A stretch of 64,000 bases of DNA. Source: Chryseobacterium luquanense (lineage in GTDB: Bacteria; Bacteroidota; Bacteroidia; Flavobacteriales; Weeksellaceae). Below the pieces are notes generated by a model. The model was given only the letters and a program-made list of their open reading frames with translations. It ran no database searches and was not told the origin of the DNA. The position numbers and the translations under genes are program-made. Shown one piece after another: positions 34,312 through 42,134 of this stretch. Location of the stretch: contig NZ_JAOVZV010000021.1 in NCBI RefSeq assembly GCF_026460945.1, positions 108,347 to 172,346 on the forward strand, in the 5' to 3' direction. Position 1 is the stretch's first letter. Every line of letters starts with the position of its first letter.

Positions 34312-34896
34312 ATGTTTGAAAATATCGTCAAGAACGTTACCCGTTTTATCAATCTGAACAGCGAAGAAGAGAAAATTTTCACCGATTTATTGGTTTGTGA
34401 AACCATTCCGAAGAAAACAATTTTGTTGCGGGAAGGCGAGATTTGCCAGTTTGAAGGCTTCATTCACAAAGGTTGTTTAAGAGCTTATTACCTTGATGAT
34501 AATGGTTTTGAAGTGACGATTTTGTTCGCCATTGAAGATTGGTGGATAAGCGATATCGCCTCGTTTCAGGACCAGAAACCTTCCAATTTATATATTGAAA
34601 CGATTGAAGATTCAGAGATTTTTTTGCTGAATCCGACCACCAAAGAAAAATTGTTGCAGGAAATTCCGAAATTTGAAAGGGTTTTCAGAATGTTGGTTCA
34701 GAGAAATCTCTTTACCCTTCAAAACCGATTGGTGAACACGATTTCCAAAAGTGCATCAGACCGATATCTGGAATTTATCAAAGTGTATCCTACAATTCCG
34801 CAGCGGGTTGCGCAATATTATATCGCTTCTTATCTGGGCGTTTCTAAAGAATTTGTAAGTACAATCAGAAAACGTTTGGCGACGAAAGAAAAATAG
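34312..34896 (+). CDS. Crp/Fnr family transcriptional regulator
   Basis: 194 residues: cyclic-nucleotide-binding-like beta barrel (KKTILLREGEICQFEGFIHK; FAIEDWWISDIASFQ) and a C-terminal helix-turn-helix (YYIASYLGVSKEFVSTIRKR). Arg/Glu residues of a canonical cAMP pocket are not evident, as is usual for this Bacteroidetes group. Last gene of the promoter-A operon and therefore the best candidate to regulate the promoter A/B/C family. Confidence 0.88.
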   Translation: MFENIVKNVTRFINLNSEEEKIFTDLLVCETIPKKTILLREGEICQFEGFIHKGCLRAYYLDDNGFEVTILFAIEDWWISDIASFQDQKPSNLYIETIEDSEIFLLNPTTKEKLLQEIPKFERVFRMLVQRNLFTLQNRLVNTISKSASDRYLEFIKVYPTIPQRVAQYYIASYLGVSKEFVSTIRKRLATKEK

Positions 34897-34925
34897 CTTT
34901 TATTAGCAGATAATTAAACGCTTAG

Positions 34926-35054
34926 AATTCCCCTCCTTTGGAGGGGTGGCGAAAATTCAAAGAATTTTTGACGGGGTGGTTTATGCGTAATGTATAAACT
35001 ACCCCGTCTTTTTGCTTCACAAAAATCCACCCCTTCAGAGAAGGGGAATTTTAG
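34926..35054. repeat. MITE-like long palindromic repeat element
   Basis: Two arms of about 57 nt are near-complementary: the left from AATTCCCCTCCTTTGGAGGG (34927) to GGTGGTTTAT (34984), the right from ATAAACTACCCCG (34994) to GGGGAATTTT (35052). Each arm also carries its own hairpin (CCCCTCC/GGAGGGG on the left). No coding capacity. From memory this sequence type is common between genes in Chryseobacterium. A diverged half copy is at 40230-40269. It may also end the upstream operon. Confidence 0.75.
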
Positions 35055-35089
35055 CTTACTATTTTTTTGCTTTAAATGTATTTATTAAA

Positions 35090-35128
35090 CTAGTTAAATG
35101 CACAGCAATTTTCATCACCATAAATTTG
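35090..35128 (+). promoter_or_regulatory. Promoter B of the three-member promoter family
   Basis: CTAGTTAAATG (35090-35100), 20 nt, TAAATTTG (35121-35128), then TCCTATCA. The 11-mer is identical to that in promoter A with the same spacing. It drives the pirin gene at 35162. Confidence 0.7.
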
Positions 35129-35161
35129 TCCTATCAATAACGAATAAATAATAAAACAGAT

Positions 35162-36037
35162 ATGGACAGAAAAGATTTTTTAAAGAAAGGATTACTCGGA
35201 ACAGGAATGTTTGTAGCAACCGCTTCATTGGGGAATACAATGAAAAATGAGATTGACGAAATCGAACCTCTGGAACCAATCGGATACAATCATTTACCGA
35301 ATACCGATTCAAAAATCAAAGACAATTCTGTGATTCACAAAGCAGATTCCAGAGGGAAGACAGACCACGGTTGGTTGGTGAGCAATCATACCTTCAGTTT
35401 TGCGAATTACCACAATCCTGAAAGAATGCATTTCGGTGTATTAAGAGTGTTGAATGATGATAAAGTGGAGGCGGGAAGAGGCTTCGGAACGCATCCCCAC
35501 GATAATATGGAGATTATCAGCATCCCGTTAGAAGGCGATTTGGAGCACAAAGACAGTATGGGCAATTCTGCGATTATCAGTGGTGGAGACATTCAGGTGA
35601 TGAGTGCCGGAACCGGAATTATGCACAGTGAATTCAATAAAAATAATGACAGTTTGGTGAAGTTTCTACAAATCTGGGTATATCCAAACAAGAGAAACGT
35701 GACACCAAGATATGACCAGCTTACTTTAGATAAATCAAAAAGTCAGAATCAATTCCAGCAGATTCTTTCTCCCAATGCGGATGACGAAGGCGTTTGGATT
35801 CATCAGGATGCCTGGTTTCACTTAGGAAACTTCGAAAATAATGTTAAAACCAATTATAAAATCAACAAAAAAGGAAACGGCGTATATGCCTTTATTTTAA
35901 AAGGAAGTGCAGAAATTGAAGGACAAAAAGTGGAAACAAGAGATGGTTTCGGAATTTGGGATATTGCAGATCTTAATATCAAATCAACAACAGAAGGCAC
36001 AGAAATTTTATTGATGGACGTTCCGATGACGATGTAA
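35162..36037 (+). CDS. Pirin family protein with N-terminal export signal
   Basis: 291 residues. The N terminus MDRKDFLKKGLLGTGMFVAT resembles a Tat signal with Arg-Lys in place of Arg-Arg. The pirin core has SFANYHNPERMHFGVLRVLN, the metal-ligand segments FGTHPHDNMEIISIPLEG and SAGTGIMHSEFN, and FLQIWVYPNKRNVTPRYDQ. This branch (YhhW-like) includes quercetin 2,3-dioxygenases. Sharing its promoter type with the dioxygenase operon upstream argues for a joint role in aromatic or quinone removal. Confidence 0.9.
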   Translation: MDRKDFLKKGLLGTGMFVATASLGNTMKNEIDEIEPLEPIGYNHLPNTDSKIKDNSVIHKADSRGKTDHGWLVSNHTFSFANYHNPERMHFGVLRVLNDDKVEAGRGFGTHPHDNMEIISIPLEGDLEHKDSMGNSAIISGGDIQVMSAGTGIMHSEFNKNNDSLVKFLQIWVYPNKRNVTPRYDQLTLDKSKSQNQFQQILSPNADDEGVWIHQDAWFHLGNFENNVKTNYKINKKGNGVYAFILKGSAEIEGQKVETRDGFGIWDIADLNIKSTTEGTEILLMDVPMTM

Positions 36038-36144
36038 GAGTTTGATAAAGAATTTTCAATTATTTATTGGGTTTTAATTGATTTTACAAAAGGTACAGAT
36101 TAAAAGAAAATTTAACATAATTTTTTTAATAATACCCATTTCCG

Positions 36145-36152
36145 TAAATTTG
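36145..36152 (+). promoter_or_regulatory. -7 box of the gnd-zwf-pgl operon
   Basis: TAAATTTG fits the consensus and lies 33 nt before the gnd ATG. The CTAGTTAAA element of promoters A-C is not present here, so this operon is not a member of that family. Confidence 0.6.
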
Positions 36153-36185
36153 AGCTGTAAAAATAAAAATAAATCTTAAGTAAGA

Positions 36186-37604
36186 ATGGAAAAGTATAAT
36201 TACGGGGTCGTTGGTCTCGGCGTAATGGGGAGAAATCTGCTTTATAATATTGCTGATAACGGTTTTTCTGTAGCAGGATTCGATTTAGATGAAGAAAAAG
36301 TTATCGAACTTAAAAATGGAGTGGCTGAAGGTACAAAGGTTATCGGTTCTGTTTCTCTGGAAGAATTTGTAATAGGTCTGGACATTCCGAGAAAAATTAT
36401 TCTGATGGTTCCTGCAGGTAAGCCGGTAGATGCCGTTCTTGAAAGTATCACACCATTTCTTACCCCGAAAGATGTCGTAATTGATGCAGGAAATTCTTAT
36501 TTTAAAGATACCGAAAGACGTATCGCAGATTTGACATCTAAAAATCTGCATTTTATGGGAATGGGTGTTTCCGGAGGTGAACAAGGTGCAAGAAGAGGCC
36601 CAAGCATAATGCCTGGAGGTGATTTGGAAGCTTTTAAATTAATACAGCCCATGCTGGAATTAATTTCAGCAAAAGTTAATGGTGAAGCCTGCACAGCTTA
36701 CATGGGCAAAGGTTCTGCCGGAAACTATGTGAAAATGGTTCACAACGGTATAGAATATGCCATTATGCAATTAATTAGTGAAGCTTACGATCTGTTGAGA
36801 AAGGGAGCAAAACTAAACACTGATCAGTTATACGAAGTTTTCAAAAAATGGAACGAAGGAGAAATGAATTCTTTCCTCATTGAAATCACCAGAGATATTT
36901 TCAAACAAAAAGATGATTTGACAGATGGTTTTCTTGTCGATCAAATTTTAGATAGAGCCGGAGCAAAAGGAACAGGAAAATGGACTTCTGAGCAGGCAAT
37001 GGAAATCGGCGTGTCAATTCCTACAATCGATATTGCTGTAACTTCAAGAATTTTATCTGCTTATAAAGAGGAGCGTATTCAGGCGTCTCAGTTATATATC
37101 AAAGAAGAAATTGCCACTCCTGAAAACATAGAATTATTTATTAAAGAAGTTGGCGATGCATTGTATTTGGCAACTTTGATCAGTTATGCTCAAGGTCTTG
37201 CATTACTGGTGAAAGCTTCTGAAGAATACAAGTTTGATATTCCTTTGAAAGACGTTGTCAAAATCTGGAGAGGCGGTTGTATTATACGTTCTGTTTTATT
37301 AGAAAAATTCTACGGTGCTTATACTGAAAATCCAAGTTTGTCTAATATTTTATTGAATAGAGAAATTTCTGAAATCGTAAAATCTAAAGTTAAACCATTG
37401 AGAAACATTGCTTCGTTCGCTGTTTTAAACGGAATCCCAAGTTTAGGAATCCAATCATCTTTAGGCTATTTTGATGCGTACTCAACAGATACTTTACCAG
37501 TGAATCTTATTCAGGCTCAGCGTGATTATTTTGGTGCGCATACATACCAAAGAGTTGACCAGGAAGGTGTTTTTCACACATTATGGAACACCCAAAATAT
37601 TTAA
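36186..37604 (+). CDS. gnd: 6-phosphogluconate dehydrogenase, decarboxylating
   Basis: 472 residues, full length. Oxidises 6-phosphogluconate to ribulose 5-phosphate, CO2 and NADPH. Seen: GLGVMGRNLLYNIADNGFSV for the dinucleotide, MGVSGGEQGARRGPSIMPGG, KMVHNGIEYAIMQLISEAYD with the catalytic Lys region, and DRAGAKGTGKWTSEQAME near the substrate site. First gene of the oxidative pentose phosphate operon. Its order before zwf is unusual relative to many bacteria but biochemically neutral. Confidence 0.97.
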   Translation: MEKYNYGVVGLGVMGRNLLYNIADNGFSVAGFDLDEEKVIELKNGVAEGTKVIGSVSLEEFVIGLDIPRKIILMVPAGKPVDAVLESITPFLTPKDVVIDAGNSYFKDTERRIADLTSKNLHFMGMGVSGGEQGARRGPSIMPGGDLEAFKLIQPMLELISAKVNGEACTAYMGKGSAGNYVKMVHNGIEYAIMQLISEAYDLLRKGAKLNTDQLYEVFKKWNEGEMNSFLIEITRDIFKQKDDLTDGFLVDQILDRAGAKGTGKWTSEQAMEIGVSIPTIDIAVTSRILSAYKEERIQASQLYIKEEIATPENIELFIKEVGDALYLATLISYAQGLALLVKASEEYKFDIPLKDVVKIWRGGCIIRSVLLEKFYGAYTENPSLSNILLNREISEIVKSKVKPLRNIASFAVLNGIPSLGIQSSLGYFDAYSTDTLPVNLIQAQRDYFGAHTYQRVDQEGVFHTLWNTQNI

Positions 37605-37613
37605 ATCCAGAAA

Positions 37614-39095
37614 ATGAGCGACAATACAATCTTGCACCCAACGACTATCGTTATTTTTGGTGCGACTGGAGATTTGGCAAAAAGAAAGCTTTTTCCTGCG
37701 TTTTATAATTTGTATGTTGATGGCAGAATGCCAAAGGGCTTCAATATTTTAGCCTTAGGAAGAGCTGAAAATACAGATGAGAAATTTAGATCTTATGTCA
37801 AAGAAAATCTGGATAGCTTTTCCAGAAGAACTGTAACTTTAGAAGACTGGGCTGGCTTTCAGGCACATATTACCTATTTTCAGCATCAGTTGGATGAAGT
37901 TGATTCCTATCAGAATTTACATGAGAAACTGGAAAATTTTGACAAAGTATATGGAGCGAGAGGAAACAGGCTTTTCTATCTGTCCATAGGACCAAATTTT
38001 GTTTCGGTGATTTCAAATCATCTTAAAAATACAGCCATCGCTTCTGACTCGGATAAAGACCGAATTATCATAGAAAAACCTTTTGGACATGATAAGAAAT
38101 CTGCCATCGAGCTGAATAATCTGCTTTCACAGACCTTTGAGGAAGAACAAATATACCGTATCGACCATTATTTAGGAAAAGAAACCGTTCAGAATATTTT
38201 GGCATTCAGATTTGGAAATTCCATTTTTGAGCCTTTATGGAATCATAGACACATAGAGTCTGTTCAAATTACCGTTGCAGAAGAGGTGGGCGTAGAGACG
38301 AGAGCCAGTTTCTACGAACAGACCGGTGCTTTGCGTGATATGATTCAAAACCATCTTTTGCAAATACTTTGCATGGTTGCGATGGAACCGCCCATTTCAT
38401 TGGAGTCTGGCGAAATTAGAGATCGTAAGGTTGATGTTTTAAAATCAATCCGCAGAATTTCACCCGACAAAGTTGACCATTATGCAGTGAGAGGTCAATA
38501 TGGAAAAGGAAAGGTAAATGGTGAAAAAGTAAATGGTTACAGGCAGGAAGAAGGCATTGCACCTGATTCAAACACAGAAACCTTTGTTGCCATCAAATTT
38601 TACTTAGATAATGAAAGATGGGAAAATGTTCCTTTCTACGTTCGTACCGGAAAGAAGATGAAAGAAAAGCATTCTTATATTACGGTCCAGTTCAAACCGC
38701 TTCCTCATTCTGCGTTTTCAGAAAGTAAATCTCTTCTATCAGCTAATCGATTGGTGATCAATATTCAGCCACAAATGGATATCAGGCTACAGTTCATGTC
38801 AAAAAAGCCTGGACTTTCATTGGAATTGAAACCTGTAGAGATGATCTTTGACAATTTTGCCTGTCAGACAGATACCCCCGAAGCTTATGAAACGCTTTTA
38901 TTGGAAGCTCTTGTTGGAGATCTTACATTATTTATGCGTTCGGATCAGGTAGAAGAGGCGTGGGATGTTGTAAAAACAATTCAGGAAACTTGGGAAAAAA
39001 CTACAGATTCTTCTTTTCCGAATTATGAAGCAGGAAGCTGGGGACCTGAAGACAGCAATGCTTTGGTTGAAAGGCAAGGGCATGAATGGGTTTAA
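37614..39095 (+). CDS. zwf: Glucose-6-phosphate 1-dehydrogenase
   Basis: 493 residues. Converts glucose 6-phosphate to 6-phosphogluconolactone with NADP reduction. Motifs: IVIFGATGDLAKRKLFPAFY for the cofactor, IIEKPFGHDKKSA, and the active-site RIDHYLGKETVQNILAFRF. It lies 9 nt after gnd and 18 nt before pgl; all three steps of the oxidative branch are in one transcript. Confidence 0.97.
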   Translation: MSDNTILHPTTIVIFGATGDLAKRKLFPAFYNLYVDGRMPKGFNILALGRAENTDEKFRSYVKENLDSFSRRTVTLEDWAGFQAHITYFQHQLDEVDSYQNLHEKLENFDKVYGARGNRLFYLSIGPNFVSVISNHLKNTAIASDSDKDRIIIEKPFGHDKKSAIELNNLLSQTFEEEQIYRIDHYLGKETVQNILAFRFGNSIFEPLWNHRHIESVQITVAEEVGVETRASFYEQTGALRDMIQNHLLQILCMVAMEPPISLESGEIRDRKVDVLKSIRRISPDKVDHYAVRGQYGKGKVNGEKVNGYRQEEGIAPDSNTETFVAIKFYLDNERWENVPFYVRTGKKMKEKHSYITVQFKPLPHSAFSESKSLLSANRLVINIQPQMDIRLQFMSKKPGLSLELKPVEMIFDNFACQTDTPEAYETLLLEALVGDLTLFMRSDQVEEAWDVVKTIQETWEKTTDSSFPNYEAGSWGPEDSNALVERQGHEWV

Positions 39096-39113
39096 AATTT
39101 AATAAAAATTAAA

Positions 39114-39830
39114 ATGAATATTACAATATTTGATACTCTGGAAACTTTATATAAAAAGTCAGCAGATACTTTTGTAGAGCTTTCAGAAAAAGCAATCCGA
39201 AAACAAGACAAATTTGTGGTTGCATTAAGTGGCGGTTCTTCGCCGAAAGCGATTTTCAACTTATTGGCGACTGAGGAATATGCTGATAAAATAGAGTGGA
39301 GCAAAGTGTTTTTTTTCTGGGTAGATGAAAGATGGGTTTCTCTTGATGATGAAAAAAGTAATTTCAAAATGACTTTAGAAACGCTTTTGGATAAAGTTCC
39401 TGTGAACAAAAACCAGGTTTCTCCGATGTACAAAGCCGGAACGGAACCTGAGGATTATGCCAAGGAATATGAAGATCAAATCAGAAATGTTTTAGGAGCT
39501 GACGGTATTTTCGATTTTATTCTTTTGGGAATGGGCGATGATGGTCATACGGCTTCACTATTTCCTGGCGAAGCAGTTTTAAACGAAAAAGAAAAATGGG
39601 TTTCAGCTTACTATCTGAAATCTCAGGAAATGTTTAGAATTACACTCACAGAACCAATCATTAATAAAGCTGAGAATATTTTGGTTATTACATTCGGTAA
39701 ATCAAAAAAACACGCTTTAAATGAAGTTTTGAATGGAGAGTACAATCCCCAATTGTATCCGCTTCAGCTAATTGAAAGGAAAGAAGGATTTCAACTTTTT
39801 ACTGATAAAGAGACAGGTGTTGAACTATAG
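39114..39830 (+). CDS. pgl: 6-phosphogluconolactonase
   Basis: 238 residues of the DevB/Pgl type. Hydrolyses 6-phosphogluconolactone to 6-phosphogluconate. Visible: VVALSGGSSPKAIFNLLAT, FFFWVDERWVSLDDEKSNFK, FILLGMGDDGHTASLFPG and NILVITFGKSKKHAL. Third gene of the operon, which therefore supplies NADPH and pentose phosphates. The nearest terminator is the hairpin at 39994. Confidence 0.95.
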   Translation: MNITIFDTLETLYKKSADTFVELSEKAIRKQDKFVVALSGGSSPKAIFNLLATEEYADKIEWSKVFFFWVDERWVSLDDEKSNFKMTLETLLDKVPVNKNQVSPMYKAGTEPEDYAKEYEDQIRNVLGADGIFDFILLGMGDDGHTASLFPGEAVLNEKEKWVSAYYLKSQEMFRITLTEPIINKAENILVITFGKSKKHALNEVLNGEYNPQLYPLQLIERKEGFQLFTDKETGVEL

Positions 39831-39850
39831 ATTGTTTAAAATTAATTGAA

Positions 39851-39889
39851 CTAGTTAAACGCTAGACATACTTTTTCATCATAAATTTG
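39851..39889 (+). promoter_or_regulatory. Promoter C of the three-member family, without a gene
   Basis: CTAGTTAAACG (39851-39861), 20 nt, TAAATTTG (39882-39889), then TCATATCA, as in promoter A. One base of the 11-mer differs from promoters A and B. No gene follows before a strong terminator at 39994, so it is either an orphan left by deletion or the promoter of a short RNA of about 135 nt. Confidence 0.65.
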
Positions 39890-39993
39890 TCATATCATTA
39901 TTTTAAAAAAAGATAAAAATTATTAAAAAAAGTGATCAATAATTGTAAAATATAAAAATTAAACATTCACTTTTAAGAGAGTAAAATATTTAG

Positions 39994-40036
39994 AAAAAAT
40001 AGGCTTAGATTTTAATATCTGAGCCTATTTTTTTTG
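39994..40036 (+). terminator. Strong rho-independent terminator in the decay zone
   Basis: AAAAATAGGCTTAGAT (39995-40010) pairs with ATCTGAGCCTATTTTT (40017-40032) with one G-U, followed by more T to 40035. It can end the gnd-zwf-pgl transcript and any RNA from promoter C. Confidence 0.85.
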
Positions 40037-40042
40037 TTTTAA

Positions 40043-40213
40043 ATTAAATCTTATAAAAATGTTGCTCCGGCTTCGCTTCCTGTACTTCCTGAATGGTATC
40101 CTGTAAAATATTACGGCGGATATCAGACAAAATAAATTTACAATTTCAACCTAAAACATTTCGCTCCATTGGAAATCGAGGAAAGAGATTCGCCGAATCA
40201 ATCAAATAAATAA
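40043..40213 (+). pseudogene. C-terminal gene remnant with an internal stop
   Basis: One reading frame gives KNVAPASLPVLPEWYPVKYY and GGYQTK, an in-frame TAA at 40133-40135, and then NFNLKHFAPLEIEERDSPNQ before a final TAA at 40211-40213. Both parts are protein-like and in the same frame, so a single nonsense change plus loss of the 5' part would explain it. No family is recognised. It lies just past the terminator and before the repeat half-copy. Together with promoter C, the terminator and the repeat it fills the gap 39831-40324. Confidence 0.4.
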
Positions 40214-40229
40214 AAAATTTTGAGGCACT

Positions 40230-40269
40230 GGTGGCGAAAATTCAAAGAACTTTTGAAGGAGTGGTTTTA
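40230..40269. repeat. Half copy of the MITE-like repeat
   Basis: GGTGGCGAAAATTCAAAGAA continuing to GGAGTGGTTTTA closely matches 34945-34983 of the full element (five or fewer differences by eye). Only one arm is present and the outer CCCCTCC hairpin has decayed. Confidence 0.65.
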
Positions 40270-40324
40270 ATTTACCAATAATCAAGAATGACTAATAAAC
40301 TCCTTAAAATTCAAACCTAAAACA

Positions 40325-40615
40325 ATGAAAAAGCTCGTTCAAACCATCACCAATACCAATCTCGAAGGCAAATTAATTCACGTTGCGTTATTAATTTTCA
40401 GAATTGCATTATCATTAGAATTAATCATAGCTCACGGACTGAAAAAACTAGGAGTAGGCGTTGCGGAGGCAGAACAGGTTCCGAATCCTTTGAACCTTCC
40501 AGAAGAATTCAATAGTCTCTTTGCAGACGCAGCCAACTTGGTATTTCCAGCGTCTGTCATCTTCGGATTGTTCACTAGAATAGCAGTTCTACAACTAGTT
40601 CGGAAATTTCAATAA
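40325..40615 (+). pseudogene. DoxX family membrane protein, C-terminally truncated
   Basis: 96 residues: HVALLIFRIALSLELIIAHG followed by LKKLGVG, a Pro/Asn-rich loop (NPLNLPEEFNSLFADAAN) and FPASVIFGLFTRIAVL, the pattern of the first two or three helices of DoxX/TQO-small-subunit-like proteins. The family normally has four helices and 130 or more residues. The frame then runs for six foreign codons (QLVRKFQ) into porin sequence and stops. A deletion has joined it to the next fragment; the junction is near 40592-40599. Probably non-functional. Confidence 0.75.
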
Positions 40616-41132
40616 AACAACCATCAGTGCCTGGACAGCTTCTGCGGACATCAGCTATATGTTTGAAAATGTAAAGGGAAAACCAACTATCAATCTTCGA
40701 AATGATTACATTTCCGGAGACCGAAACAGAGAAGACGGAAAGTTGGGAACCTTCAATCCATTATATCCAAAAGATGGTTATTTCGGATTCAATCCACAAA
40801 TCGGACCTGTGAATTTGATTGACATTCATCCGTATGCAACGGTTGATTTGAACAGCAAAATGACGGTGCAGGCTGATGTGGTTTTCAACTGGAGATATTC
40901 TGCGCAGGACGGCGTTTACAGACCGAGCGGTTCTTTAAACCTGACTTCGATGAACTCCAAAAAGAAATACATTGGAACGGCTTTCCTTGGAAGCTTTAAT
41001 TATAAAATCAGTAAATCTTTTACTTTCAATACAGGCATTCAATATTTCAAAACAGGTGAATTTGTGGACGACATTATTGAAAACGACAAAGACGGATTGT
41101 TTATCAACTCAAGGATTGTTTTCAAGTTTTAA
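40599..41132 (+). pseudogene. Alginate-export family outer-membrane porin, C-terminal fragment
   Basis: Open from TTC at 40599, immediately after an in-frame TAG, to 41132. The peptide runs from FGNFNKTTISAWTASADISY, through NLRNDYISGDRN and FNPLYPKDGYFGFNPQIGPV, to the terminal strand SRIVFKF with C-terminal Phe. This is the end of an alginate_exp-type barrel of about 400 or more residues; the signal peptide and most strands are lost. An internal ATG at 40659 could express only an unexported fragment. The 5' loss is the same event that truncated DoxX. Confidence 0.75.
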
Positions 41133-41289
41133 CGAATTAATTCGAAAATTTGATTCAATTAATTATCCCACATCAAGAATAATTTTTACTTCTAAGGCTA
41201 ACTTTGAGTAACATTAAAACAATATTAAAATCAACAAAATTATAATCACCCAAAAGCCAATCGCTAAGAGCTAAAAAACAAAAAATATT

Positions 41290-42033
41290 ATGAAAAATAT
41301 ACTAAAAAATACAATAAACAAATCATTATTAATTGCGGGATTAGTTTTTTCGACTTTAACTTTCGCACAAAATACAACAGCAAATTCTTCTGCAACTCCT
41401 GCAAAAATCGGAACATCCAAAAACTGGGGTTCAGTTGATGGAATTTCTATAATTGGATTGGTTCAGGGGCCATCTTCGGCCGACGCTCAACTGCAGGTTG
41501 CCTGTGTTTTCGAATATACAGATAACGACATACACAGCGCTCAGGCATTGCCCGCCAACTTAAACGGATTGGTGCATTTGGATGAAGCTTTGAAAGGTGA
41601 ATTTACCAAAATCAGACAATCCGGTCAGTTCAAAGGTCACTCTCTGGAAACGTTATTGATTTCTCCTCCAAAAGGTTCTATGTCAGCGAAAAAACTGTTG
41701 CTGATTGGTTTGGGTGACCGTAGTAATTTCACTCCAGCACTGATGATTTCCGTTGCAGAAGTGGCTACGAGAGAAGCTTTGAGATTGGGCGTAACCAATT
41801 TTGCTTTTGCAAGTGATTTAAAAGATGCAGGAATTGATTCTCCAACCGCTTTGGTTGCAGGAAATGTGGTGAAAGGTGTTGTGAATGCAAACCGCTCTGA
41901 GATTTATTTGAGAGAGCATAATTTGTCTAAAACTAAAAAATTAGAAAAAGTATATTTATTGGCCGGTCCGTCTTTCTTTGATGTTGCAGGTGGCGGAATC
42001 CAGACTGCGATAGCGGAAGTGAAGAAGAAATAA
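41290..42033 (+). CDS. Exported protein with only the N-terminal domain of M17 leucyl aminopeptidase
   Basis: 247 residues with a signal peptide (KSLLIAGLVFSTLTFAQ). The remainder follows the Peptidase_M17_N macro-like fold: HLDEALKGEFTKIRQSGQFK, KKLLLIGLGDRSNFTPALMI, and REALRLGVTNFAFASDLKDA. The catalytic C-terminal domain with its two-zinc NTDAEGRL motif is absent, and the stop is followed by a clean terminator, so this is a stand-alone exported N-domain rather than a recent truncation. Function unknown; ligand binding is a guess from the fold. Confidence 0.8.
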   Translation: MKNILKNTINKSLLIAGLVFSTLTFAQNTTANSSATPAKIGTSKNWGSVDGISIIGLVQGPSSADAQLQVACVFEYTDNDIHSAQALPANLNGLVHLDEALKGEFTKIRQSGQFKGHSLETLLISPPKGSMSAKKLLLIGLGDRSNFTPALMISVAEVATREALRLGVTNFAFASDLKDAGIDSPTALVAGNVVKGVVNANRSEIYLREHNLSKTKKLEKVYLLAGPSFFDVAGGGIQTAIAEVKKK

Positions 42034-42059
42034 TTTTTATAATAGAAAGTGAAGGTGAG

Positions 42060-42093
42060 AGAACCGGTATTTGTTTAAATGCCGGTTCTTTTT
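42060..42093. terminator. Bidirectional terminator
   Basis: AGAACCGGTATTT (42060-42072) pairs with AAATGCCGGTTCT (42077-42089) around GTTT, then TTTT. It separates convergent genes ending at 42033 and 42135. Confidence 0.85.
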
Positions 42094-42134
42094 ATTTACA
42101 ATTATACTTTGTTACTAAAATTTAATCCCAAATA

